Positions 51,119-59,693 of a DNA stretch of 64,000 nucleotides are shown here, in pieces. The DNA lies in assembly GCF_003431325.1 (NCBI RefSeq), contig NZ_CP010515.1, positions 1,116,001-1,180,000 on the forward strand. The letters run 5' to 3'. The notes below the pieces were generated by a model. That model did no database searches. It was given only the letters and a program-made list of their open reading frames with translations, and was not told the origin of the DNA. Source of the DNA: Acidilobus sp. 7A (GTDB lineage: Archaea; Thermoproteota; Thermoprotei_A; Sulfolobales; Acidilobaceae). Positions within the stretch are counted from its first letter, which is position 1. Every line of letters begins with the position of its first letter. The position numbers and the translations under genes are program-made.

Positions 51119-52294
51119 TTAAGGCGATGAGACGCTTCGCTCTAGCTCAGCCAAGTAGCGCTCCAGGTACTTAATGCCGTGGTCTGGCACTACCACTATG
51201 TAATCCCCCTCTTCGACGCCACTAATCTTAAGGAGGCCGGCCAGCGCCGCCCCTCCGCTCACGCCGAAGAGCAGCCCGTTGGACCTGGCGACGCTTATAG
51301 CGGTCTCCATGGCCTCCTCCTCGGTGACATCAACTATGACGTCAGGCCTCTCCGGGAACGGCCACCACTTTGAAATGTCCTGCCTCCTTATGCCCGGTAT
51401 ATGACTCCCCTCGGCCGGCTGTACCCCAATTACCCTGACATCAGGCCTCCTGTTCTTGAAGTAGAACGATATGCCGGCTGCGTGCCCCCCTGTGCCCATT
51501 GAGGCCGCTACCCCTCTCAGCTTGAGCCCAAGGAAGTTGGCCTGCGCCTCTATCTCCTTAGCAGTCGCGGCCACGTGCACCAGCGGGTTAGCGATGTTGG
51601 TGAACTGGTTGGGCATTATTGCGCCATCCACCTCAGCCTCCTTCATAGCCGACGGGAGGGCCTCGACGGTCGAGGAGCCCCTCGTTACCACTTCGGCGCC
51701 GAGAATTTTCAGCATGGCCGGCCCAAAGCCCTCGGCTGTGGTCGGCACGTAAATCCTGGCCCTCAGCCCCATGGCTGCTGACAGCGCCGCCAGGGCCACG
51801 CCCGTGTTGGAGGAGGAGACCTCATAGACAGCCTTGGCCCCCTGGCCCCCGGCAAGGGCCTCGCTCAGTATGCTGAAGGCTGTCCTGTCCTTTATGCTCA
51901 GGCTGAGGGGGTTGTACCACTCGAGCTTCGCCCAGACCCTCACGCCCTTGCCCCAGTCCCCCTTGATCATGACTAGGGGCGTCGGCCTGTCAGCAGTGAG
52001 CAGCTCAACTACGTCCCTGTAGACCCTGAGCTCCGGCGCCTTCACGTTGTCATAGAAGCCCAGCGCATCAAGGGGCACAGGCCCTTCCTCCCTAGCGCCC
52101 TCGCTCACTGGCGCCAGGCTGCAGCCGAGCCTCCTGAGGGCCCAGTAGTCATCATGGCCTTCAACAACCCTGGACCCGGCCACGGCTATTGACTTCTCCA
52201 TTGAGCCCTGTCTAAGCAGCCTCCTCATGGAGTTCAGCAGAGCCTCCAAGCTTACGCCTTCAGCTGACAGCTCCGTGATCCGCCTGAGCCTCAC
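51119..52294 (-). CDS. O-phosphoserine sulfhydrylase-type cysteine synthase
   Basis: 391 residues of PLP fold-type II. The Schiff-base Lys is in LSIKDRTAFS, the substrate loop is VSSSNTGVALA, and the PLP phosphate-binding glycines lie in ASMGTGGHAAG. An N-terminal extension of about 90 residues before the catalytic part matches the Aeropyrum pernix enzyme that makes cysteine from O-phosphoserine and sulfide. GTG 52294 follows GGGGAGG by six bases. Read divergently from the SelD-like gene across a short region with palindromic sites. Confidence 0.85.
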   Translation of the reverse strand: MRLRRITELSAEGVSLEALLNSMRRLLRQGSMEKSIAVAGSRVVEGHDDYWALRRLGCSLAPVSEGAREEGPVPLDALGFYDNVKAPELRVYRDVVELLTADRPTPLVMIKGDWGKGVRVWAKLEWYNPLSLSIKDRTAFSILSEALAGGQGAKAVYEVSSSNTGVALAALSAAMGLRARIYVPTTAEGFGPAMLKILGAEVVTRGSSTVEALPSAMKEAEVDGAIMPNQFTNIANPLVHVAATAKEIEAQANFLGLKLRGVAASMGTGGHAAGISFYFKNRRPDVRVIGVQPAEGSHIPGIRRQDISKWWPFPERPDVIVDVTEEEAMETAISVARSNGLLFGVSGGAALAGLLKISGVEEGDYIVVVPDHGIKYLERYLAELERSVSSP

Positions 52295-52345
52295 CCGAAG
52301 CCTCCCCTAGGGCAGGCACAGGCCCCCGCCTTTAATGGCGTTTCC

Positions 52346-52386
52346 ATTCTCTTAATAGACAAACGCTTATATTCTCTATTAGAGAA
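52346..52386. promoter_or_regulatory. Divergent promoter with palindrome between OPSS and SelD-like genes
   Basis: TTCTCTATTAGAGAA (52372-52386) is a perfect 7-1-7 palindrome just downstream of the box CTTATATT (52367-52374) of the SelD-like gene. A related sequence, ATTCTCTTAATAGAC, begins 25 bp earlier at 52346 and covers the probable minus-strand TATA (CTATTAAG) of the cysteine synthase. Two related sites at two facing promoters suggest one regulator for both units. Confidence 0.5.
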
Positions 52387-52403
52387 AGTTAACGCGAAGA
52401 GCC

Positions 52404-53837
52404 ATGGTAAGGGACGACGTTAGGGAGAAGCTACGCATGGTCAAACGGATGGCCGCGTACTACAGGTCCCTTGGGGCAGACCCTATGTCGCTCGCTGCTG
52501 GCTGCTCGGTCAAGGTAGATCTCATCAGGGTCGTCTACCCAGCCATGAAGGCCCTCAGGCCAAGGCTAGGCTCGTCGCTTGAAATAGCTGAGAGGGAGGA
52601 CTCTGACGTGTTCATGGGTGATCACAGGGACGTCGAAGTCGAAAGGCTTGTGATGCCGCTCGGCGTCGAGGCTGAGCACAACTTAAAGCTCTCGCGCGAG
52701 GCCAGAGCAGCTGTGCTCATACAGGTCTACCAGCTTGACGCCGAGGACCCGGAGAAGTTCGCCTTGAAAGTTGAGCCTGCGTACAGGTCGCTTTCACGGT
52801 GCGCCCCTCGCATAAGGATTGGCAAGGGCCACTCCATAGTGACCCCGTTCAAGGAGGACGAGTTCATGCTGGCAGACCTGGTGACCTCGACCGGAGGCGA
52901 TGATGCGATAGCTATTAATAATGACACTATGCACATAATAGATCCAACGCTTGACCCCCTTGACCTGAGGCAGGTCTCGGGAGCCCTGTCAAACGCCCTT
53001 AACGACCTCTTCGTGCTAGGAATTCGCAGGGGCCTCAAGATAGCCCCTGTCCTGAACGCGCCTACCGAGGAGCTGAGGGAGAGGCTGGCAAAGAACGCCG
53101 AGGCCTTCGCGAGGTCCATTAACGCTGAGCTCGTGAACGTGCCGGGGCCCGGCAGGGGAAGGCTCCTGATGGGGGCTACCGTGATAGGCTACAGCGACAG
53201 ACAGCCGCCCCAGTTCCACCACATGGTGAGGCCTGGCATGAAAGTCATAGCCACTAGGTCCTTCGGCGAACTAGCCCCGATAACCACTTACCTGACAGCT
53301 GCCATAGATGAGAGCGTAGTTGATGAACTTGAGAGCGAGGGCATAAGCTTTGAGGAGCTGGAGAGGCTGAAGGAGCAGGCCGTCAACATAATATCAACGC
53401 CTAACGCAGGGGCCGCTGAGGTTATAGAGAAGTACCTGCCCCGCATTGGCGAGAGCTATGACCCTGACGAGCATATAGCCGCGACCACAGACGTGACGGG
53501 ACCCGGCATCTACGTCATAAAGGAGCTGGCGCAGCTCTCAGGTGTAACTATAAAGGTAGACAGCGTCCCCCTGCTGTTCCCGCAAGTCTCAAAGTTCGCG
53601 ACAGAGCACTTCATAATGCCCAACGCCACGGCGGGCACCAACGGCGGCTTCATAATAATAGCGCCTGAGCAGGTCGCAGACGACATAGTGAGGGACCTGA
53701 GCTCAAGGGGGTACTCGCCCTCAATAATAGGCGAAGTCGTCAGTAAAGGCTCGCCAGCCGTGATCGCGCCGAAGAGCGTGTCCAACTATATATACGATGA
53801 GGCCGTCCTCGCTGAGCTGGGGGTGCAGGGTGCCTGA
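52404..53837 (+). CDS. SelD-like (selenophosphate-synthetase-related) PurM-fold protein
   Basis: 477 residues. AAGCSVKVDLIRVVYPA aligns with the SelD active site: Cys and Lys of GCxCK are kept (Cys34, Lys37), the second Cys is Val. The ATP-binding PurM core follows: GGDDAIAINNDTMHIIDPT with Asp-Asp for metal, LSNALNDLFVLG, and later domains with GATVIGYSD and GPGIYVIKELAQ. It has about 110 extra residues between the Cys loop and the Asp-Asp motif compared with E. coli SelD. No selenocysteine gene is visible; a role in sulfur or selenium activation is inferred from the TusA-like gene in the same unit. ATG 52404 is about 33 bp after its TATA. Confidence 0.8.
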   Translation: MVRDDVREKLRMVKRMAAYYRSLGADPMSLAAGCSVKVDLIRVVYPAMKALRPRLGSSLEIAEREDSDVFMGDHRDVEVERLVMPLGVEAEHNLKLSREARAAVLIQVYQLDAEDPEKFALKVEPAYRSLSRCAPRIRIGKGHSIVTPFKEDEFMLADLVTSTGGDDAIAINNDTMHIIDPTLDPLDLRQVSGALSNALNDLFVLGIRRGLKIAPVLNAPTEELRERLAKNAEAFARSINAELVNVPGPGRGRLLMGATVIGYSDRQPPQFHHMVRPGMKVIATRSFGELAPITTYLTAAIDESVVDELESEGISFEELERLKEQAVNIISTPNAGAAEVIEKYLPRIGESYDPDEHIAATTDVTGPGIYVIKELAQLSGVTIKVDSVPLLFPQVSKFATEHFIMPNATAGTNGGFIIIAPEQVADDIVRDLSSRGYSPSIIGEVVSKGSPAVIAPKSVSNYIYDEAVLAELGVQGA

Positions 53838-54096
53838 GGTCTGCAAGAGGATAAGGGTGACCGGCATCGTGCAGGGCGTTGGCTTCAGGGCCTACGTGAG
53901 GAGGCACGCGCTCATGCTGGGTCTCAGGGGCTACGCCAAGAATATGCCTGACGGGAGCGTCGAGGTGGTCGCCCAGGGCCAGGAGAGGTCCATCGAGGAG
54001 CTGATAAGGCAGCTGAGGGAGAGCCACTTTGATATAGATAACATAGAGGTCGAGGATCTGACGGGCTGCAACTACGCGCACTTCACAATTATTTGA
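53830..54096 (+). CDS. acyP: Acylphosphatase
   Basis: 88 residues. VTGIVQGVGFRAYVRRHALM with the phosphate-binding loop and catalytic Arg, and YAKNMPDGSVEVVAQG with the catalytic Asn, are diagnostic. Acylphosphatases hydrolyse carboxyl phosphates. GTG 53830 overlaps the SelD-like stop by eight bases; the longer frame to 53797 lies inside that gene. An acylphosphatase between a SelD-like and a TusA-like gene is unusual. Confidence 0.92.
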   Translation: MPEVCKRIRVTGIVQGVGFRAYVRRHALMLGLRGYAKNMPDGSVEVVAQGQERSIEELIRQLRESHFDIDNIEVEDLTGCNYAHFTII

Positions 54097-54347
54097 GGTG
54101 GTATGCTATAAAGGACAAGGCGTCCAAAATTCTTGACCTCAGGGGGTTGGACTGCCCTGAGCCCGCCATACTCCTCTACAGGGAGTTCGGCAAGCTGAGC
54201 GCCGGGGAGTGGGTTGAGGCTGAGATGGACATAAAGGAGTGCGCTATGACAGCGGCGGAGCTCATTAACAGAAGCGGCTTCGGCGTTGCGACGCTTGAGG
54301 AGGTCGGGGACAGGAAGTATATAGTGAGGGCCCTGAGGCTCAGGTGA
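54093..54347 (+). CDS. TusA/SirA-family sulfur carrier
   Basis: 84 residues with the family motif ILDLRGLDCPEPAILLY, whose Cys carries persulfide sulfur (or selenium in YedF relatives). TTG 54093 overlaps the acylphosphatase stop by four bases (TTGA), so all three genes are translated as a chain. TusA proteins pass sulfur for tRNA thiolation, molybdenum cofactor or dissimilatory sulfur paths. In bacteria, related YedF often neighbours SelD, which supports a joint chalcogen role. Confidence 0.88.
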   Translation: MRWYAIKDKASKILDLRGLDCPEPAILLYREFGKLSAGEWVEAEMDIKECAMTAAELINRSGFGVATLEEVGDRKYIVRALRLR

Positions 54348-54404
54348 CCGTCCAGCTCGCCAGACGTAAATTTTGGCCTGAAAACCCACTCTCAGGGGAC
54401 CGCC

Positions 54405-55394
54405 TTGAGGGAGCTCAGGTACAACCCGCTCACGGGCCAATGGATAATGGTCTCAAGTGTCAGGGCCCAGAGGAGGTGGAGGCCGCAGGGCTACTGCCCC
54501 TTCTGCCCCGGAGCCGAGGAGACAGGCTACGGGTGGGACGTCCTGGTTCTCCCTAACAGGTACGCCGTCCTCTCCAAGGACTCCGAGAATGTCATGGGAG
54601 GGGAGCCCCCGCTGAGGAGAGCCCAGGCGTATGGAGAATGCGGGGTTATCATAGAGACCCCTGAACACAACATAAAGGACCTTGATGAGCTCAGCACAGA
54701 GCAGGTCTCCAACGTAATCAGGCTCTGGAGGGATGTAACGGAGAGGGAGATGGCCGACAGGAGGATAATCTACATTATGATCTTCAGGAACAAGGGCGAG
54801 GAGATGGGCGTCTCGCTCACTCACCCCCACGGCCAGTACTATGCTATGCCCTTCCTCCCGCTGAGGCCAAGGCTCATAGCTGATAACGCCAGGAAGTACT
54901 ACAGGAGGTTTAATAGGTGCGTCTTCTGCGACATATTAGAGGACGAACTTAAAATCAAGGAGAGGGTGGTCTACTCAAACAGGGGATTCGTGGCCTTCCT
55001 GCCATACTACGCCTCCTGGCCCTTCGAGCTGCACATCTACCCCAGAAGGCATGTCCAGTACATAACGGAGCTTAACGATGATGAGATTGTGCTCTTCGCT
55101 GATGCGGTTAGGGCCTCGACGGGCTCCCTTAACGCCCTCTTCTCAAGGCAGATGCCCTACACGTTCAACCTGTTCCAGGCGCCCCTGAGGGGCTCGTGGC
55201 CGTTCCTTCACATGCACCTGGAGATCTACCCCATACTGAGGGACAGGGACAAGCTGAAGTACGCGGCAGGCATAGAGATGTCGACGTGGGACTTCACCTA
55301 CGACAGCGTGCCGGAGGAAAACGCCTCCCTCCTGCGTGAGGCGTGTAATAAGGTGGCCTCGAAGCTGGGCCTGGCCGGGACCTGCGGGCCGTAG
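54405..55394 (+). CDS. galT: Galactose-1-phosphate uridylyltransferase
   Basis: 329 residues. The active-site His-Pro-His is in LTHPHGQYYAMPF, zinc ligands in GYCPFCPGAEE, and the second HIT-like half has RCVFCDILEDE and FLHMHLEIYPI. It moves UMP between UDP-glucose and galactose-1-phosphate in the Leloir pathway. TTG 54405 is used; galK follows after 44 bp. Upstream is the TusA-like gene, 57 bp away with a TAAATTTT box at 54367-54374 that can give galTK its own promoter. Confidence 0.94.
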   Translation: MRELRYNPLTGQWIMVSSVRAQRRWRPQGYCPFCPGAEETGYGWDVLVLPNRYAVLSKDSENVMGGEPPLRRAQAYGECGVIIETPEHNIKDLDELSTEQVSNVIRLWRDVTEREMADRRIIYIMIFRNKGEEMGVSLTHPHGQYYAMPFLPLRPRLIADNARKYYRRFNRCVFCDILEDELKIKERVVYSNRGFVAFLPYYASWPFELHIYPRRHVQYITELNDDEIVLFADAVRASTGSLNALFSRQMPYTFNLFQAPLRGSWPFLHMHLEIYPILRDRDKLKYAAGIEMSTWDFTYDSVPEENASLLREACNKVASKLGLAGTCGP

Positions 55395-55438
55395 CAGATT
55401 AAGGCGGTCCGGCCCAGTTAGGGCCTGGCTGCAGGGTT

Positions 55439-56509
55439 ATGATAACCGTCAGGTCGCCTGGGAGGGTTAATGTAATAGGGGAGCACACGGACTACGCGCT
55501 CGGCTACGTGATGCCAATAGCCATACAGCTTGGTACTACGTTTACAGCGGAGCCCTCGCTTGATGGAAAGACCTGCATATTCTCTGAGGTCATGAACGAG
55601 GAGCTGTGCTTTGGAGACGAGCTAGTGAAGGAAGGGAAGTGGATTGACTACGTCAAGGGCGTCTACCGCGCAATCAGGCTGAGGGGGCTCAGGTACATAC
55701 ACCTTACGGGCAGGCTCAGCGGTGACCTACCGATAAACTCAGGCCTCAGCTCCTCAGCCAGCCTCGAGATGGCCATAGCTGTGGCTCAGAACGAGGTCGC
55801 TAGGCTCGGCCTTGACAGGCTGGGGATGGCCAAGCTTGGCATGGATGCCGAGAACAACTTCCTAGGCATCCCCAGCGGCATACTGGACCAGTTTGCGATA
55901 GTTATGGGGAGGGAGGGCAAGGCGGTATTCACGGACACGGAAACCCTCAGCTATGAGTACGTCCCAGTCCCTGGTGACGTTGAGTTCTTAGTTTTTCACA
56001 CTGGCATCAGGAGAGCCGTGGCCGGCACAGAGTACTCAGAGAGGGTAAGCGTGGTCAGGTCAGCCCTTAAGGCGCTGGGGATCAGCTCCTCAAAGTACGC
56101 CCGCGAGGACCAGCTGTCTAAGCTGACTGAGCTCCAGAGGAAGAGGCTCGGCTACGTCATAAGGGAGAACTCAAGGGTGGTAGCCGTCAGGGACGCGCTC
56201 AAGGCCGGTGAGGTGAGCGCCGCGGGAAGGCTGCTGACGGAGGCCCATTGGGACCTAGCTAAAAACTACGAGGTCAGCGTACCTGAGCTTGACTTCTTCG
56301 TGGAGTTTGCCACCTCACATGGGGCCTACGGCGCGAGGCTCACGGGAGCGGGCTTTGGAGGGGCCGCCATAGCCCTAGTTGACAAGGGCAAGGGGGAGCA
56401 GCTAGGCAGGGCCGCTGAGCAGGAGTACGTTAAGAGGTTCCCCCACAGACCTCAGCACTGGGTCGTGGTGCCGTCAGAGGGGGCAAGGGTTGTCAGCGTT
56501 CAACATTAA
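55439..56509 (+). CDS. galK: Galactokinase
   Basis: 356-residue GHMP kinase making galactose-1-phosphate. Motif 1 SPGRVNVIGEHTDYALG, motif 2 LPINSGLSSSASLEMA (ATP loop), motif 3 LTGAGFGGAAIALV. It forms the Leloir pair with galT directly upstream. A galE-like epimerase is not in the window. Confidence 0.95.
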   Translation: MITVRSPGRVNVIGEHTDYALGYVMPIAIQLGTTFTAEPSLDGKTCIFSEVMNEELCFGDELVKEGKWIDYVKGVYRAIRLRGLRYIHLTGRLSGDLPINSGLSSSASLEMAIAVAQNEVARLGLDRLGMAKLGMDAENNFLGIPSGILDQFAIVMGREGKAVFTDTETLSYEYVPVPGDVEFLVFHTGIRRAVAGTEYSERVSVVRSALKALGISSSKYAREDQLSKLTELQRKRLGYVIRENSRVVAVRDALKAGEVSAAGRLLTEAHWDLAKNYEVSVPELDFFVEFATSHGAYGARLTGAGFGGAAIALVDKGKGEQLGRAAEQEYVKRFPHRPQHWVVVPSEGARVVSVQH

Positions 56510-56569
56510 TTTAAACTATTGAAGTCCCCTTAAAATCTACCCTGGCAGCACTGGCCTGGGTGCTCGCGC

Positions 56570-57316
56570 TTGGACAGGGCCGCCGTTGTGGAGGGCGTGG
56601 CCCTTGTAGTTGTAGGCGTTATAGCGTTGGGCCTCTACCTTGGGCTCGCCCTGACCCAGCTGACCATCTACTACCCCCTCCCTGGGTCCTTCCTTGAGGA
56701 GAACCCGACCTACGAGGCCCTCTTTTATAATGTGACCTCGCACCTCTACCAGAGCAACTCATCGGGCTGGGCTCTCATAATGGTCAGGTTCAACGAGACC
56801 TCCCCTCCACTGATTGTCATGGGTGTATTCGTCCTACGCACGGGCGGGTCCCCTGACGTGGCTTCAATCCTTCAGGGCCTCTCAGTGTCACCAGCGCCGT
56901 TTGAGGAGTCGTCCCAGCCGTTCGTGGTTAACAGCACAGACCTCTGGCAGCTGCCCCACAAGGTCATTTACCTTAACGGGAAGCTGTACGCGGCTGCGGT
57001 GCTCAACATAACCAACATAACAGCCTGCCCCTCGCCCGGTGTTGCCTGTCTTACGCCTCTCAGGGGCTCCCTGACGTCCTACTATGACCTGAGCAGCGGC
57101 AACCTCCTCCTCGCTAACCTGAGCTTCAGTTATGTCAACGGGACCCCCTACTCAGTGACCGTCTATAAGCTTTACAACGTCACTGTGCTGTATTACCACA
57201 GGGAGGCGCTCTCAATAGAGAGCCTGCCACTCCTCTACTTCAGCTACGGCGTCCTTGCCGTTGTCGCTGGCATAGGCATAGCCGTGGGCGCCGCCAGGAT
57301 TATGAGCGCTGTTTAA
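56570..57316 (+). CDS. Membrane protein of unknown function, two helices with outer domain
   Basis: 248 residues from TTG 56570: an N-terminal helix (about 8-30), an outside domain of about 180 residues with many Asn-x-Ser/Thr sites, three Cys including ITACPSPGVACLTP (likely a disulfide), and a C-terminal helix (about 222-243). This two-helix anchored architecture is common in crenarchaeal surface proteins. Family not recognised. Its end overlaps the opposing aldolase gene by 17 bp. Confidence 0.6.
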   Translation: MDRAAVVEGVALVVVGVIALGLYLGLALTQLTIYYPLPGSFLEENPTYEALFYNVTSHLYQSNSSGWALIMVRFNETSPPLIVMGVFVLRTGGSPDVASILQGLSVSPAPFEESSQPFVVNSTDLWQLPHKVIYLNGKLYAAAVLNITNITACPSPGVACLTPLRGSLTSYYDLSSGNLLLANLSFSYVNGTPYSVTVYKLYNVTVLYYHREALSIESLPLLYFSYGVLAVVAGIGIAVGAARIMSAV

Positions 57317-58229
57317 TTGCGGCCTCCGACTTCGCCTCGTTGAATATCTCCAGGGCTTTCTTAACCTCCTCATCGTTTAGAGGCCTGAGGGGCTCCCTCA
57401 CGTACCTCTTCACTGGAGCTCCTATGGCCTCGAGCACAGCCTTAATTGTGGCAGGCGACTCGACGCCCTGGCCAGTCAGCCAGTAGAGCCTGCTGAGCTG
57501 GAGGACGGCTCTGTTCAGTCTGACGACGCCGTCCCAGTCCCTCGAGTTAAAAGCCCTGTAGAGGCCCACGTAGAGCTCCGGCGCTATGTTGCCAAGGCCT
57601 GGCACAACGCCGTCCCCGCCCACAAGGAGGGTTGGGAGGAACATGTAGTCAAGCCCTGTGAGTACTGTGAAGTCCTTCCTCACGGCCTTCACATCCCTTA
57701 TGAGCTCCACTAAGTAGGAGAAGTCTGCATATGTGACCTTTGCAGCCATGACGTTGCTGAACTCCGAGGCAAGTCTAACGTAGGTGCTGACGGGCACCAC
57801 TACGCCCGTGTTCAACGGGTTGTTATAAATTATCACTGGGACGTCAACGCTCTTAGCTACAGCTGAGAAGTGCCTGTAGGCTATCTCCTCAGAGGACCTG
57901 AAGAAGAACGGGGGCAACACCACAACCCCGTCAGCTCCGACGTTCACGAACTCCCTTGCCATCCTGACGGAGTCCTCAGTCCTAAGGGAGCTGACGCCCG
58001 GGAGGACCATAATGCTCGACGGCGTCGCGGCCACAGCGGCCTTCACTAGCCTAAGGGCCTCGTCGAACGTCACGTGCACGAACTCCCCTGTTGTCGAGTT
58101 CGGGAAGAGGCCGCTGACACCACCATCAACGAGCCTCTTCACGTGCCACTCAAACGCGTCATAGTCCACCTTTCCATCTGACGTGAATGGAGTTATCAGC
58201 GGTACTACGACGCCCTCAACCCTAGGCAA
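57300..58229 (-). CDS. DapA/KDG-aldolase family lyase
   Basis: 309-residue (beta/alpha)8 Schiff-base lyase. Visible: VPLITPFTSDGKVD, NSTTGEFVHVT, IIYNNPLNTG with the catalytic Tyr, and AAKVTYADFSYL with the Schiff-base Lys. In crenarchaea this family contains both 4-hydroxytetrahydrodipicolinate synthase and 2-keto-3-deoxygluconate aldolase; no lysine or Entner-Doudoroff gene is adjacent, so the substrate stays open. TTG 58229 is chosen: a CTTAAAATG box near 58257-58265 and GGTG shortly upstream of the codon fit it, while the frame is open to 58283. Confidence 0.82.
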   Translation of the reverse strand: MPRVEGVVVPLITPFTSDGKVDYDAFEWHVKRLVDGGVSGLFPNSTTGEFVHVTFDEALRLVKAAVAATPSSIMVLPGVSSLRTEDSVRMAREFVNVGADGVVVLPPFFFRSSEEIAYRHFSAVAKSVDVPVIIYNNPLNTGVVVPVSTYVRLASEFSNVMAAKVTYADFSYLVELIRDVKAVRKDFTVLTGLDYMFLPTLLVGGDGVVPGLGNIAPELYVGLYRAFNSRDWDGVVRLNRAVLQLSRLYWLTGQGVESPATIKAVLEAIGAPVKRYVREPLRPLNDEEVKKALEIFNEAKSEAAIKQRS

Positions 58230-58532
58230 GCTCGCACCACATGCATAGACGTAGCCTGTCATTTTAAGGCTAAATAGGCACACGAGAGCTCAAGAACGCG
58301 CTTCTCAGGTGCCCAGGACGTAGCTCCTGTGGGGAGCGGCACGAGTGATCCATGTAACAAGAAAAGGCTCCTCAACCACCCAGGACCTTTCGTTCATCAG
58401 ATGGCAGCATTTAAAACATAGCGGTTACACGAAGCGCGAAATGGCGCCTCCATGTTACCATGTCAGCTCTAAGGACCGCCTTAAAGGTCTTAAAGCTTCT
58501 AACCTCTTTTAACTGAGCACCGGTCAAGGCTC

Positions 58533-59693
58533 ATGCAGCGAAGTGACTTGAAAGCACAATCCAATAACGACTTCAAGAGCCGCGGAGTGAGAAGGATATC
58601 GCTATACAACTTGATAAATGGAATGGCAAGCAGCGCCTACTCGCCTTATATATCGTTCATAGGGGCCCTGCTGGGACTTTCAGGTTACACGCTTGGCATA
58701 GTCTCAACCGCGGGCACCTTCTTTACAAACATGGCGCAGTACTTCTCGTCAGCCACTAAGAGCGACGCCAGGCGCCTCGTGCTTGAGGGCAACATCATTA
58801 AGGGCCTCGGCCTGGTGCTCATGGCCTTCTTCATGAACTACCACCTGTTATACACGGCACTCGTTGCCACGGTGATGGCAGGCTCAGGCATAAGCTCCAT
58901 GGGGCTCTCGCTCCTCAGCGAGTACTACAGCAGGGGAAGCAGGAGCTTCCTGCTCTCACGCATGGCCTTCTACTCGTCCCTGGGGTCCCTCCCAGTTATA
59001 GTGGCCGGCGGGCTCTACATGGCAACTAACGTGGAGCTGGCCAAGTACATCTTTGTGGTGTCCGCCGTGGCCTCAACGCTCTCCACAGCCATAGTCTTTG
59101 ACCTTCCCTATGATGAGCGGCCCAGGGAGAGGTCCCTTAGGCTCTCGGTCAAGGGCCTTGAGAAGTTCCTGGCGTTCAACTTCATTTATATGATAGCGTG
59201 GTCTTTCGCCTGGCCGCTGTTTCCCCTCGCGCAGGTGCACGTGTTCGGCATGACAACGGAGCAGGTGGCCATAATAAACGTCATAGCCACGACGTCAACG
59301 GTAGTGGTGCAGCGATTCATAGGGGGATTCATAGCGAGAAGGATGAAGACTTCCATGTTCATAGGGAGGCTCACTAACACCTTCTTTGCCCTGGCGTACG
59401 CCATCTCCCCCAACGTCTACGGCATCTACGCCTCCCAGCTTCTGGCGGGCCTCGCCAACTCAATAAATAACGTGGCCTACTTCTCCTACCTCGTTGACAA
59501 GGCTGAGGACAAGAGGGCGGCTATAGGGACCTACAGCGTTGTCATGGGCCTAGGGGCCATAATCGGAGGGGAGCTTGGCGGGTGGACTTTTGAGGCCCTC
59601 TACGCTAGTGATGGCTACAGCTGCCTGAGGAGCCTGATGCTCTACGTTGCCATTGCAAGAGCCGCTGCGGCCTCGCTCTTCCTGCTCCTCTAA
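58533..59693 (+). CDS. MFS transporter
   Basis: 386 residues with about twelve hydrophobic helices in the 6+6 major-facilitator layout; motif A is weak (SSATKSDARRLVLEGN after helix 2), the second half has IGGFIARRMKTSMFIG in the matching loop. A polar N-terminal stretch of about 25 residues precedes helix 1. Substrate unknown. ATG 58533; its stop overlaps the opposing MetF-like gene by four bases. Confidence 0.78.
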   Translation: MQRSDLKAQSNNDFKSRGVRRISLYNLINGMASSAYSPYISFIGALLGLSGYTLGIVSTAGTFFTNMAQYFSSATKSDARRLVLEGNIIKGLGLVLMAFFMNYHLLYTALVATVMAGSGISSMGLSLLSEYYSRGSRSFLLSRMAFYSSLGSLPVIVAGGLYMATNVELAKYIFVVSAVASTLSTAIVFDLPYDERPRERSLRLSVKGLEKFLAFNFIYMIAWSFAWPLFPLAQVHVFGMTTEQVAIINVIATTSTVVVQRFIGGFIARRMKTSMFIGRLTNTFFALAYAISPNVYGIYASQLLAGLANSINNVAYFSYLVDKAEDKRAAIGTYSVVMGLGAIIGGELGGWTFEALYASDGYSCLRSLMLYVAIARAAAASLFLLL

